DNA from: Pseudomonas maumuensis | GTDB lineage: Bacteria; Pseudomonadota; Gammaproteobacteria; Pseudomonadales; Pseudomonadaceae | Direction of reading: 5' to 3' | Assembly (NCBI RefSeq): GCF_019139675.1 | Contig: NZ_CP077077.1 | Coordinates: 124,001 to 188,000, forward strand | Length of the DNA stretch: 64,000 bases | Shown here: positions 1 through 7,222 of the stretch, in pieces | How the letters are laid out: each line of letters begins with the position of its first letter | How positions within the stretch are numbered: the first letter of the stretch is position 1 | Translations under genes and position numbers: made by a program | The notes under the pieces: model-generated | Databases searched by the model: none | The model's input: the letters and a program-made list of their open reading frames with translations, nothing else | Told to the model about the DNA's origin: nothing

Positions 1-382
1 GCAGGGCAAGAAGGGGCAGATCAAGGTCGGCCAGCTGGCGGACCTGGCGGCGCTGTCGCTGGACTTCTTCAGCGTCGATGAAGAGGCGATCAAGGGTATC
101 GAGTCGGTGCTCACTGTTGTCGACGGCAAGGTGGTGTACGGCGCCGCCGAGTTCGACAAGCTGGGCCCGGCGCAGGTGCCGGTGCTGCCCGAGTGGTCGC
201 CGGTGGCCAAGGTGCCGGGGCACTGGCGCGCCGGGGCACCAATGGCGGCGGCGCTGCACCAGTGCGTCGGGCCGTGCGGGGTGCATGCCCACAGCCATGA
301 GAAGGCGCGGCACTCCAGTGTGCCGGTGAGCGATTACCAGGGCTTCTGGGGCGCGCTGGGCTGTTCCTGCTTCGCGTTCTGA
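1..382 (+). CDS. Amidohydrolase family protein, C-terminal part (partial)
   Basis: The reading frame is open from base 2 to the TGA at 380-382, so the gene enters from the left edge and only its last 126 residues are seen. It begins QGKKGQIKVGQLADLAALSL and continues to a VVDGKVVYG strand. This is the usual C-terminal beta-sandwich end of metal-dependent amidohydrolases, where the line 'G.l..G..ADla.ls.d.......I....v..tvv.GkvvyG' returns to the composite domain. The metal ligands and catalytic residues lie outside the window, so the substrate cannot be named. The tail is rich in His and Cys and ends GALGCSCFAF, which I cannot assign. It converges with the LysR gene across a short GC-rich hairpin. 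Confidence 0.75.
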   Translation, partial: QGKKGQIKVGQLADLAALSLDFFSVDEEAIKGIESVLTVVDGKVVYGAAEFDKLGPAQVPVLPEWSPVAKVPGHWRAGAPMAAALHQCVGPCGVHAHSHEKARHSSVPVSDYQGFWGALGCSCFAF

Positions 383-388
383 GTGGGC

Positions 389-411
389 CAGGGGCTGCAA
401 CGCAGCCCCAG
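389..411. terminator. Short hairpin between convergent genes
   Basis: GGGGCTGC-AAC-GCAGCCCC at 391-409 is a perfect 8-bp stem lying between the ends of the amidohydrolase gene and the LysR gene. Neither side has a long T run, so a role as a bidirectional terminator is inferred from position and stem only. Confidence 0.45.
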
Positions 412-414
412 TAT

Positions 415-1326
415 CTAAGCCATGTCGCTGATGGCGAATTCTTCCGCCAGATGATCGATCAACGACCGCACCGACGGCAGCAACCCGCGCCGCGACGGGA
501 AGATCGCATGCACGATGCCGCAACGCGGGTGCCAGTCCGGCAGAATCTCCACCAGGCGCCCCGCCGCCAGATCCTCGCGCACCGCCACCCTTGGCAGGTG
601 CGCGATCCCCACGCCCGCCACCACGAAGTGTCGCAAGGCAAACAGATCATCGGTGACCATTCGCGGCGTGTGCGGGATCACCAAGCTGCGGCTCATGTCC
701 TCGCCTTGGAACAGCTCCCACTGGTACTCACGCTGGGCGCTGCCCCAATGGACGCTGGGCAGCTCACTGAGCTGCTGCGGGTCGAAACCTTCGGCCAGCC
801 GTTCGAGAAACGACGGATGCCCGACCAGGCACTGGGTGCTGTTGCTCAGCACCTTCATCACCATGTCGGTGTTCTCCAGCGGCGGGAAGCGCACCCGCAG
901 CGCCACGTCGAAGCCCTCGTGCAGCAGGTCGACGCGCCGGTTGGTGCTCTCGATGAACAGCTCCACCTGCGGGTACTTGAGCATGTAGCGGGTGAGCATC
1001 GGCCCGACCCAGGAGTTGAGCAGGGTGGTCGGGCAACTGATGCGCACCAGCCCACGCGGCTCGCTGCGGTTGCGCTCAATGATCTCGGCGGCGCCCTCGG
1101 CCTCGACGCGCATGGCCAGGCAGCGGTTGTAGTAGGCCTGGCCGATCTCGGTCAGCGAGCAATGCCGGCTGGTGCGGTGCAGCAGGCGCACGCCGAGGCG
1201 CTCCTCGAGGTCGGCGATGCGCCGGCTGAGCTTGGACTTGGGCATGTCCAGCGCCCGCCCGGCCGGGGCGAAGCCACCGTGCTCGACCACCTGGGTGAAG
1301 TAGTAGAGGGAGTTGAGGTCTTCCAA
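415..1326 (-). CDS. LysR-family transcriptional regulator
   Basis: This is a 303-residue LysR-type regulator, a normal length. The N-terminal winged helix-turn-helix (about residues 3-62) reads LNSLYYFTQVVEHGGFAPAG and continues through SKLSRRIADLEERLGVRLLHRTSR. It is followed by a linker helix and a LysR substrate-binding domain (about 90-295). The best start is a TTG at 1326 preceded by GGAGAT at 6 bp. The frame stays open upstream only because it runs through REP DNA, so the longer version is not credible. It resembles the CrgA/YhjC-like subgroup, which often controls a divergent neighbour, but here the upstream side is the REP/duplication region and no target gene is obvious. Its effector is unknown. 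Confidence 0.85.
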   Translation of the reverse strand: MEDLNSLYYFTQVVEHGGFAPAGRALDMPKSKLSRRIADLEERLGVRLLHRTSRHCSLTEIGQAYYNRCLAMRVEAEGAAEIIERNRSEPRGLVRISCPTTLLNSWVGPMLTRYMLKYPQVELFIESTNRRVDLLHEGFDVALRVRFPPLENTDMVMKVLSNSTQCLVGHPSFLERLAEGFDPQQLSELPSVHWGSAQREYQWELFQGEDMSRSLVIPHTPRMVTDDLFALRHFVVAGVGIAHLPRVAVREDLAAGRLVEILPDWHPRCGIVHAIFPSRRGLLPSVRSLIDHLAEEFAISDMA

Positions 1327-1416
1327 GGGGCGATCTCCACAGCGCGCCGGGGTAGTGGGGCGCAGTCTACCGGGTGGTGGGGCTGGAGGGCAGGGCGACA
1401 GCTTTGTGGCGCCTAT

Positions 1417-1672
1417 GAGATCGAGCGCCGCCCGCGCGGCGCATCGCTGGCAAGCCAGCTCCCACATCTGTTTCGGGCCAGTGAGTCCTGTGAAGGTACC
1501 GCTGTCCGCCTTGGCGCATGTCTTGAGACAGGTGGGAGGCCAGTTGTGCTCACGCTGAAACCGCGTTGTACCAACAAGGCGTACAGCCGCGGCGGTGCAG
1601 GCATAACTGGCCCGAAACAGATGTGGGAGCTGGCTTGCCAGCGATGCGCCGCGCGGGCGGCGCTCGATTTCA
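1417..1672. repeat. REP composite A (long inverted-repeat pair)
   Basis: Two arms of about 68 bp, at 1417-1484 and 1606-1672, are inverted copies of each other. Each contains GTGGGAGCTGGCTTGCCAGC followed by GATGCGCCGCGCGGGCGGCG. The spacer is about 120 bp. This is a large bacterial interspersed mosaic element built from Pseudomonas REP sequences. Two further copies lie at about 2427-2682 and 3437-3692. The region from 1327 to 1738 contains no gene. Confidence 0.85.
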
Positions 1673-1738
1673 TAAGCGCTGCAAGGCGTGCGGCGTACCC
1701 CTGGTAGCCTTTACCCAATCCCTTGCATGGCATGTCGC

Positions 1739-2023
1739 TTACTGAGACTCAATACCCTCCAGCATCGCCTCGGTCAGGCCCTCGGCCATCTCGATCCCAT
1801 GCAGGCTGGCCCACAGCAGGTTCCTGCCGGTTTCATCCGTATGCTCCAACACCTTGTAGCCAACGTTGTAGGCGCTGCGCAGGTACTCGGCGACATGCAC
1901 CAAGGCGTCGTGGGCGTTGATATTGGGGTTGACCGCAAACAGCGGTGGGTGGCCGGCGTCGCATTTGCCGAAGGCGTGGTGACGGGTGTCGGGAAGGGGT
2001 GGGTCGGGGACGATTTTTTTCAT
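1739..2023 (-). CDS. Small conserved Pseudomonas protein of unknown function, copy 1
   Basis: It encodes 94 residues starting MKKIVPDPP, with the ATG at 2023 preceded by GGAG at about 7 bp. The frame could open ten residues earlier, but that start has no ribosome site. The protein has a short variable Pro-rich head, then PLFAVNPNINAHDALVHVAEYL and a second helix LLWASLHGIEMAEGLTEAML. This matches the small Pseudomonas families of the DUF3077/DUF6124 kind, which start with MKK.VPDPP and have no known function. I am not certain which of the two it is. There is no signal peptide or membrane segment. It is preceded by a structured leader and is fully duplicated at 2749-3033. Confidence 0.8.
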   Translation of the reverse strand: MKKIVPDPPLPDTRHHAFGKCDAGHPPLFAVNPNINAHDALVHVAEYLRSAYNVGYKVLEHTDETGRNLLWASLHGIEMAEGLTEAMLEGIESQ

Positions 2024-2059
2024 GGTCAAGCTCCGATAGAAATTGACCGGCACCGTCCG

Positions 2060-2160
2060 TTTCCACGCGAAGGGTGGCGGCTGTACACGGGGTGGAAAAC
2101 CAGGTCATCGGAGAACCCCGGCAGGCCTTGCGGCCTCCCGCGTACAGCTGCCGTCACGAC
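2060..2160 (-). ncRNA. Structured leader RNA of the small unknown gene, copy 1
   Basis: In the minus-strand transcript, the arm at 2152-2137 (GGCAGCTGTACGCGGG) pairs with the arm at 2092-2076 (CCCCGTGTACAGCCGCC) over about 15 bp, with one mismatch and one G-U pair. Enclosed at 2136-2123 is a perfect hairpin AGGCC-GCAA-GGCCT with a GNRA tetraloop. GTGGAAA/TTTCCAC words recur around it. The fold lies 50-130 bp before the start codon, where a cis-acting RNA element would sit. From memory, similar leaders precede paralogues of this gene in other pseudomonads. A DNA-level palindrome is an alternative. Confidence 0.55.
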
Positions 2161-2426
2161 AGATAATCCGATAACCAACCAGCCGGGTTTCCACGCCCGA
2201 TCGCTGAACCGACAGCGACCTGGTCAGCCTAGAGGGCATGATTTCCCCGGACAATCAGAAGGGTATCGACAGACCTTGTAGGGTATTTCCTTGGGTGTAG
2301 GTTGCCCAGCGAGAAAATTCTTCAGGGGCTGTGGGAGTTATCTGGTGATATTGAGTGCGCGCGGTTTTCACCGGTGATCTTGAGTAATGGCCACCAGGTG
2401 TAAGCCTGTAGGTCTATGGCGCCTAT

Positions 2427-2682
2427 CAGATCGAGCGCCGCCCGCGCGGCGCATCGCTGGCAAGCCAGCTCCCACATCTGTTTCGGGCCAGTGAGTCCTG
2501 TGAAGGTACCGCTGTCCGCCTTGGCGCATGTCTTGAGACAGGTGGGAGGCCAGTTGTGCTCACGCTGAAACCGCGTTGTACCAACAAGGCGTACAGCCGC
2601 GGCGGTGCAGGCATAACTGGCCCGAAACAGATGTGGGAGCTGGCTTGCCAGCGATGCGCCGCGCGGGCGGCGCTCGATTTCA
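2427..2682. repeat. REP composite, hybrid copy (left half B-type, right half A-type)
   Basis: Its left flank, GGTCTATGGCGCCTATCAG, matches composite B at 3426. Its interior, CCGCTGTCCGCCTTGGCGC, matches composite A at 1491. A hybrid of this kind is the expected product of crossing-over between A and B, so the exchange lies in the stretch they share, roughly 2429-2515. Confidence 0.8.
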
Positions 2683-2748
2683 TAAGCGCTGCAAGGCGTG
2701 CGGCGTACCCCTGGTAGCCTTTACCCAATCCCTTGCATGGCATGTCGC

Positions 2749-3033
2749 TTACTGAGACTCAATACCCTCCAGCATCGCCTCGGTCAGGCCCTCGGCCATC
2801 TCGATCCCATGCAGGCTGGCCCACAGCAGGTTCCTGCCGGTTTCATCCGTATGCTCCAACACCTTGTAGCCAACGTTGTAGGCGCTGCGCAGGTACTCGG
2901 CGACATGCACCAAGGCGTCGTGGGCGTTGATATTGGGGTTGACCGCAAACAGCGGTGGGTGGCCGGCGTCGCATTTGCCGAAGGCGTGGTGACGGGTGTC
3001 GGGAAGGGGTGGGTCGGGGACGATTTTTTTCAT
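2749..3033 (-). CDS. Small conserved Pseudomonas protein of unknown function, copy 2
   Basis: This is the second copy of the 94-residue gene at 1739-2023, 1,010 bp downstream. The protein, ribosome site and leader are identical. It shows no decay, which fits a very young duplication. Both copies are complete, so gene dosage is doubled in this isolate if the assembly is right. Confidence 0.8.
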   Translation of the reverse strand: MKKIVPDPPLPDTRHHAFGKCDAGHPPLFAVNPNINAHDALVHVAEYLRSAYNVGYKVLEHTDETGRNLLWASLHGIEMAEGLTEAMLEGIESQ

Positions 3034-3069
3034 GGTCAAGCTCCGATAGAAATTGACCGGCACCGTCCG

Positions 3070-3170
3070 TTTCCACGCGAAGGGTGGCGGCTGTACACGG
3101 GGTGGAAAACCAGGTCATCGGAGAACCCCGGCAGGCCTTGCGGCCTCCCGCGTACAGCTGCCGTCACGAC
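3070..3170 (-). ncRNA. Structured leader RNA of the small unknown gene, copy 2
   Basis: Duplicate of the leader at 2060-2160. The long-stem arms are at 3086-3102 and 3147-3162, and the GNRA-capped hairpin is at 3133-3146. Confidence 0.55.
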
Positions 3171-3436
3171 AGATAATCCGATAACCAACCAGCCGGGTTT
3201 CCACGCCCGATCGCTGAACCGACAGCGACCTGGTCAGCCTAGAGGGCATGATTTCCCCGGACAATCAGAAGGGTATCGACAGACCTTGTAGGGTATTTCC
3301 TTGGGTGTAGGTTGCCCAGCGAGAAAATTCTTCAGGGGCTGTGGGAGTTATCTGGTGATATTGAGTGCGCGCGGTTTTCACCGGTGATCTTGAGTAATGG
3401 CCACCAGGTGTAAGCCTGTAGGTCTATGGCGCCTAT

Positions 3437-3692
3437 CAGATCGAGCGCCGCCCGCGCGGCGCATCGCTGGCAAGCCAGCTCCCACATCTGTTTCGGGCCA
3501 GTGAGTCCTGTGAAGGTACCGCTGCCCGCCTTCGCATGCCTTAAGACAGGTGGGGCACCAGTGGTGCTCATGCTGAAACCGCGTCGTGCCCACCAGGCGT
3601 ACAGCCGCGGCGGTGCAGGCATGACTGGCCCGAAACAGATGTGGGAGCCGGCTTGCCGGCGATGCGCCGCGCGGGCGGCGCTCGATCTCATG
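3437..3692. repeat. REP composite B
   Basis: This is the third composite. Its left arm is the same as in the others, the interior diverges from about 3523 (CCGCTGCCCGCCTTCGCATG), and the right arm reads GTGGGAGCCGGCTTGCCGGC. The stretch from 3034 to 3727 holds only the second leader and this element, with no gene. Confidence 0.8.
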
Positions 3693-3727
3693 GGCGAAAT
3701 AACCCTCAAGACATGCACATGAGGCCC

Positions 3728-5515
3728 TCAATCCTCATCCGACGCAAACAACCGCTCCAGCTCCACCCGCGCTTCCTTGGCCGTCTGCATCACCTTGGCC
3801 CGGTCGTCGCGGACCTGCCCTTGGGCCTCCAGCACCTGCTCGTCATGCTCGGTGAACCGGGCGATGCGGTCTGTCGCCTGGGCTTCGGTGAGCCCCAGCC
3901 CGACCAGCGCGCGGCGGCTCATCTCCAGGCTGGAATAGAACGTCTCGCGGATCGGGTCGGCGCCCACGTCCATCAGCTTATGCACATGCTGGCGGTTACG
4001 TGCCCGGGCGATCACCTTCAGGTGCGGGTACAGGCGCTTGGCCCGCTCCGCGGTGTGAATGGCCACCTCGGGGTCGTCGATGGTGATGATGAAATACTCG
4101 GCCTCGCCGACCTTGGCCGCGTGCAGCACTTCGGGGCGCAGTGGGTCGCCATAGAACACCGGCACCTGTTCGAACATGCGGGTCATCTCGATGGCGTCCA
4201 CCGAGGTCTCCAGCGCTATGAACGGGATCTTCTGCGCCCGTAGGATGCGCGCGACGATCTGGCCCATGCGGCCCATGCCGGCGATCACCACGCGCGGGGT
4301 GCCAGCGTCGATGGCCTTGTACTGCTCGGGCACCTCGCGGGCGGGCTGCGGGCGCTTCAGGGCGCGGGCGCAGCCGAGCATCAGCAGCGGCGTTAGGGCC
4401 ATCGACAGGGTGATGGTCATCAGCAGCAGGTCGTAGGTCTGGGTGTCGAACAGGCCCTGGTCCTTGCCCAGCTTGAACACCACGAAGGCGAACTCGCCAC
4501 CGGCAGCCAGCACCATCCCCAGGCGCAGGGCGCTGGCGCTGTTCAGGCCACCGGCCAGGCGGCCGACGCCGATCAGCAACGCAAGCTTCACGCCGATCAA
4601 CAGCAGGGTCAGGCCCAGCAGCACCAGCGGCATTTCCAGCAGCAGGCGCAGGTTGGCGCCCATGCCGACGCTGATGAAGAACAGGCCCAGCAGCAGGCCC
4701 TTGAACGGTTCGATCTGCGATTCCAGCTCATGGCGGTATTCGGAGTCGGCCAGCAGCAGGCCGGCGAGGAAAGCGCCCAGGGCCATGGACACGCCGGCCT
4801 CCTCCATCAACCAGGCGGTGCCGATCACCACCAGCAGCGCGGTGGCAGTGGACACTTCCGGCAAACCGGTGCGGGCGACGATACGGAACAACGGGCGCAG
4901 CAGGTAGCGGCCGCCGACGATGACGATGGCGATGCTGGCGAACACCTTCAGGCCATGTTCGAGGCTGTCGCCATGGCTGGTGTCCGGGCCGCTGGCGGCC
5001 AGCAGCGGCACCAGGGCGATCAACGGGATGGCAGCGATGTCCTGGAACAGCAGGATGGCGAAGGCCAGCCGACCGTGGGGCGCATTGAGCTGCTTGCTTT
5101 CGGCCAGGCTCTGCAGGCCCAGCGCGGTGGATGACAGGGCCAGACCAAGGCCTAGTACGATGGCTGCGGGCAGCGTTTGGCTGAAGCCGAACAGGGCGAT
5201 GGCGCCCAGTACCGCGCCGGTCAGGACCACCTGGGCGGTGCCGACGCCGAACACCGATTTGCGCATCAGCCACAAGCGTCGTGGTGAAAGCTCCAGGCCG
5301 ATGATGAACAGCAGCAACACCACGCCGAGCTCGGAGATGTGCGCGACGCTCTCGGTGTCGCGGATCAGCCCCAGGGCCTGCGGACCAATGGCCACGCCGG
5401 CCAGCAGGTAGCCGAGCACGGCGCCCAGTTGCAGGCGCTTGGCCAGCGGCACCGCGACCACGGCGGCGAGGAGGAAGATGACGGCGGTTTGTAAAAGGCT
5501 GCCTTCGTGTGGCAT
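3728..5515 (-). CDS. CPA2 monovalent cation:proton antiporter with RCK domain (KefB/KefC type)
   Basis: The 595-residue product has an N-terminal Na+/H+-exchanger domain of about 12-13 membrane segments (residues about 8-375). This is followed by a cytosolic TrkA-N/RCK Rossmann domain (about 400-520) with the nucleotide-binding motif VVIAGMGRMGQIVARIL. Family members export K+ in exchange for protons, usually gated by glutathione adducts and NAD(H), to protect against electrophiles. The start chosen is the ATG at 5515 (MPHEGSLLQ), with AAGGAG 8 bp upstream. The longer frame adds about 50 unlikely residues. No KefF/KefG-type quinone reductase subunit gene is adjacent, so gating may differ from the enteric systems. 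Confidence 0.88.
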   Translation of the reverse strand: MPHEGSLLQTAVIFLLAAVVAVPLAKRLQLGAVLGYLLAGVAIGPQALGLIRDTESVAHISELGVVLLLFIIGLELSPRRLWLMRKSVFGVGTAQVVLTGAVLGAIALFGFSQTLPAAIVLGLGLALSSTALGLQSLAESKQLNAPHGRLAFAILLFQDIAAIPLIALVPLLAASGPDTSHGDSLEHGLKVFASIAIVIVGGRYLLRPLFRIVARTGLPEVSTATALLVVIGTAWLMEEAGVSMALGAFLAGLLLADSEYRHELESQIEPFKGLLLGLFFISVGMGANLRLLLEMPLVLLGLTLLLIGVKLALLIGVGRLAGGLNSASALRLGMVLAAGGEFAFVVFKLGKDQGLFDTQTYDLLLMTITLSMALTPLLMLGCARALKRPQPAREVPEQYKAIDAGTPRVVIAGMGRMGQIVARILRAQKIPFIALETSVDAIEMTRMFEQVPVFYGDPLRPEVLHAAKVGEAEYFIITIDDPEVAIHTAERAKRLYPHLKVIARARNRQHVHKLMDVGADPIRETFYSSLEMSRRALVGLGLTEAQATDRIARFTEHDEQVLEAQGQVRDDRAKVMQTAKEARVELERLFASDED

Positions 5516-5667
5516 TGCTCGGACTCCTTGAACTGCGTGCGGCAGCGCTTGATGCAACAGCTTATGCCATCGATGAAAGTGGCGGGCATTTTCGGGTGGG
5601 AAGCGAAACAGGACAATCCTGGGGTTACAGGAAGCAGCGTTCTGAAAGTAGGACCTTTGCTGAATCA

Positions 5668-5732
5668 ATCGCGGGGCAAGCTCGCTCCCACGCAGGTACC
5701 AGACCTTTGTGGGAGCGAGCTTGCCCCGCGAT
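5668..5732. repeat. REP pair (perfect inverted 24-mers)
   Basis: ATCGCGGGGCAAGCTCGCTC plus CCAC at 5668-5691 is the exact inverse of 5709-5732, with a 17-bp spacer. It lies 7 bp after the end of the esterase gene, on the 3' side of that transcript, where such pairs often stabilise or end mRNA. Confidence 0.85.
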
Positions 5733-5739
5733 CAGTTGC

Positions 5740-6756
5740 TTATTGCAGATGGGCTTTCAGCGCCTGTGCCGCCTGATCCATGGCACTGCGTACACCGGGC
5801 ACGGTGCTCAGCACATTCAGCAGGCCGTAGTCATGGATCATGCCGTTGTAGCGCACGGCGGTCACCGGTACCCCGGCGGCGTCCAGCTTGCGCGCATAAG
5901 CCTCGCCTTCGTCACGCAACACGTCCATTTCGGCAGTCTGCACCAGGGCTGGCGGCAGGCCTTGCAACTGCTCGAGGCTGGCGCGCAGCGGCGAGGCGTG
6001 GATGTCGTCGCGCTGGTGCGGATCGGTGGTGTAGCTGTTCCAGAACCACTGCATCATGTTGCGGGTCAGGAAGTGGCCTTCGGCGAACTGGTTGTAGGAC
6101 GCATTGTTGAAGTTGGCGTCGGTCACCGGCCACAGCAGGGCCTGGAAGCGCAGCTTCGGCGTGCCGGCCTCCTTGGCCTTCAGTGCCACCACCGCGGCCA
6201 TGTTGCCTCCGACGCTGTTGCCGGCCACCGCCAGGCGGCTACCGTCAACCCCGATCTCCTTGCCGTGCTCGGCGACCCAGCGGGTGGCGGCGTAGGCCTG
6301 GTTGATCGCGGTGGGGAACTTCGCTTCCGGTGACGGCGTGTAGTCGACGTAGACCGCCGCAGCACCGGAGCCCACCACCAGGTCACGGATCAGGCGTTCG
6401 TGGGTGGGGTAGTCGCCCAGCACCCAGCCGCCGCCGTGGAAGAACATGAACACTGGCAGCTCGCCCTTGGCGCCCTCAGGCCGCACTACGCGGATTTCCA
6501 GCGGCTGGCCGTCGGCCTGGATGGTCCGGCGTTCGACGCGGATTCCCGACACATCGACCTTCACCCCGGCCTGGGCACCGCTCAGCACCGCACGGGCATC
6601 CTTGGGTGCGAGGGTCTCCAGCGGCTTGCCGCCACCGGCGGCCAGGGCGTCGAGGAAGCCTTGGGTGGTGTGCTCGACGCCGGGGCTGCCGGCGGCGAAG
6701 GCGCTGTTCACGGCGAGGGCCAGCAGGCCGGCGGTCAGGGTGTGGGACAGTTTCAT
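5740..6756 (-). CDS. Secreted alpha/beta hydrolase (HSL-type esterase/lipase)
   Basis: The 338-residue product starts with a cleavable signal peptide (MKLSHTLTAGLLALAVNSAFA). The mature part is an alpha/beta-hydrolase-3 domain of the hormone-sensitive-lipase family. It has the oxyanion-hole motif FFHGGGWVLGD and the nucleophile elbow GNSVGGN (catalytic Ser). The likely Asp is in the segment around EMDVLRDEG, and the His is in NGMIHDYG. It should hydrolyse short-chain carboxylic esters in the periplasm or outside the cell. The start has AAAGGAG at a good distance. It is followed upstream by a small exported DUF2790 gene in the same direction, so both may be expressed together. The physiological substrate is not evident. 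Confidence 0.88.
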   Translation of the reverse strand: MKLSHTLTAGLLALAVNSAFAAGSPGVEHTTQGFLDALAAGGGKPLETLAPKDARAVLSGAQAGVKVDVSGIRVERRTIQADGQPLEIRVVRPEGAKGELPVFMFFHGGGWVLGDYPTHERLIRDLVVGSGAAAVYVDYTPSPEAKFPTAINQAYAATRWVAEHGKEIGVDGSRLAVAGNSVGGNMAAVVALKAKEAGTPKLRFQALLWPVTDANFNNASYNQFAEGHFLTRNMMQWFWNSYTTDPHQRDDIHASPLRASLEQLQGLPPALVQTAEMDVLRDEGEAYARKLDAAGVPVTAVRYNGMIHDYGLLNVLSTVPGVRSAMDQAAQALKAHLQ

Positions 6757-6786
6757 GTTCTAGCTCCTTTGGGGGTGAGGCGCGGC

Positions 6787-7044
6787 TCAGTTCTGGTTGG
6801 CGAGGACGGTGGGTTGCACGTAGCTCACGGCGCGCAGCTGGCCGCTGCTGTCGCGGTAGGTCAGGGTGGCGGTGCTGGTCTGGCCTTGGGCGCTGACGGG
6901 GGCATCGACGCTGACGACCTTGGCGATGTCCAGGTCCATGCCGTAGCGGTACGGGGTGGCTTCGCTGGCGAAGCTGCTGACGCTGGTGCCGAGGGCCAGG
7001 GTGGTGACGGTGACGGTGACGGCGAAGGCTTTGCGAAGGGTCAT
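6787..7044 (-). CDS. DUF2790 small exported protein
   Basis: It encodes 85 residues with a signal peptide (MTLRKAFAVTVTVTTLALG...). The mature domain, YGMDLDIAKVVSVDA...TLTYRDSSGQLRAVSY, is typical of the Pseudomonas family DUF2790. These proteins are periplasmic, of unknown function, and often respond to metals or stress. The start at 7044 has CCGGAGAA upstream; the in-frame extension upstream is not needed. It lies 30 bp before the esterase gene on the same strand. Confidence 0.85.
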   Translation of the reverse strand: MTLRKAFAVTVTVTTLALGTSVSSFASEATPYRYGMDLDIAKVVSVDAPVSAQGQTSTATLTYRDSSGQLRAVSYVQPTVLANQN

Positions 7045-7222
7045 GATCGTTCTCCGGGTTCTGCTGAGTGGGGTTGGCGACTGCTTGCTGCTTGAGATGA
7101 ATAGTGCGCGCAAATATTTAGCGCGCAAAATATATTTCCGCTATGAGACCGATTGAGTGGGTCTGTCGAAGGGGCTCAGCCTTGATGCAGCGGGTGATTA
7201 CGCGGAAAACCGCCGTAAAAGA

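Larger units (their letters stand above)
1420..3439. repeat. Direct tandem duplication, two units of about 1,010 bp
   Basis: The sequence from about 1420 to 2429 is repeated at an offset of 1,010 bp from about 2430 to 3439. All the stretches I compared by eye are identical, and the translated frames are identical too. Each unit carries one REP composite and one copy of the small minus-strand gene with its leader. The identity continues past the second unit up to about 3522 because a third, diverged REP composite starts there. The most likely origin is unequal crossing-over between two direct REP composites, and the identity means it is recent. An assembly error cannot be excluded from sequence alone. 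Confidence 0.9.

Noticed and set aside
451..1707. 418-codon plus-strand ORF over the LysR gene
   Set aside because: It is the antisense shadow of a clear LysR coding frame and continues into REP DNA; the product is rich in His, Gln and Arg without domain structure.
1688..2281. 197-codon plus-strand ORF, repeated at 2698-3291
   Set aside because: It is antisense to the small MKKIVPDPP gene and its leader, has no good ribosome site, and is duplicated only because the whole unit is.
1420..3439. The duplication as a composite transposon or insertion sequence
   Set aside because: No transposase gene and no target-site duplication are seen; the REP-REP crossover explains the structure.
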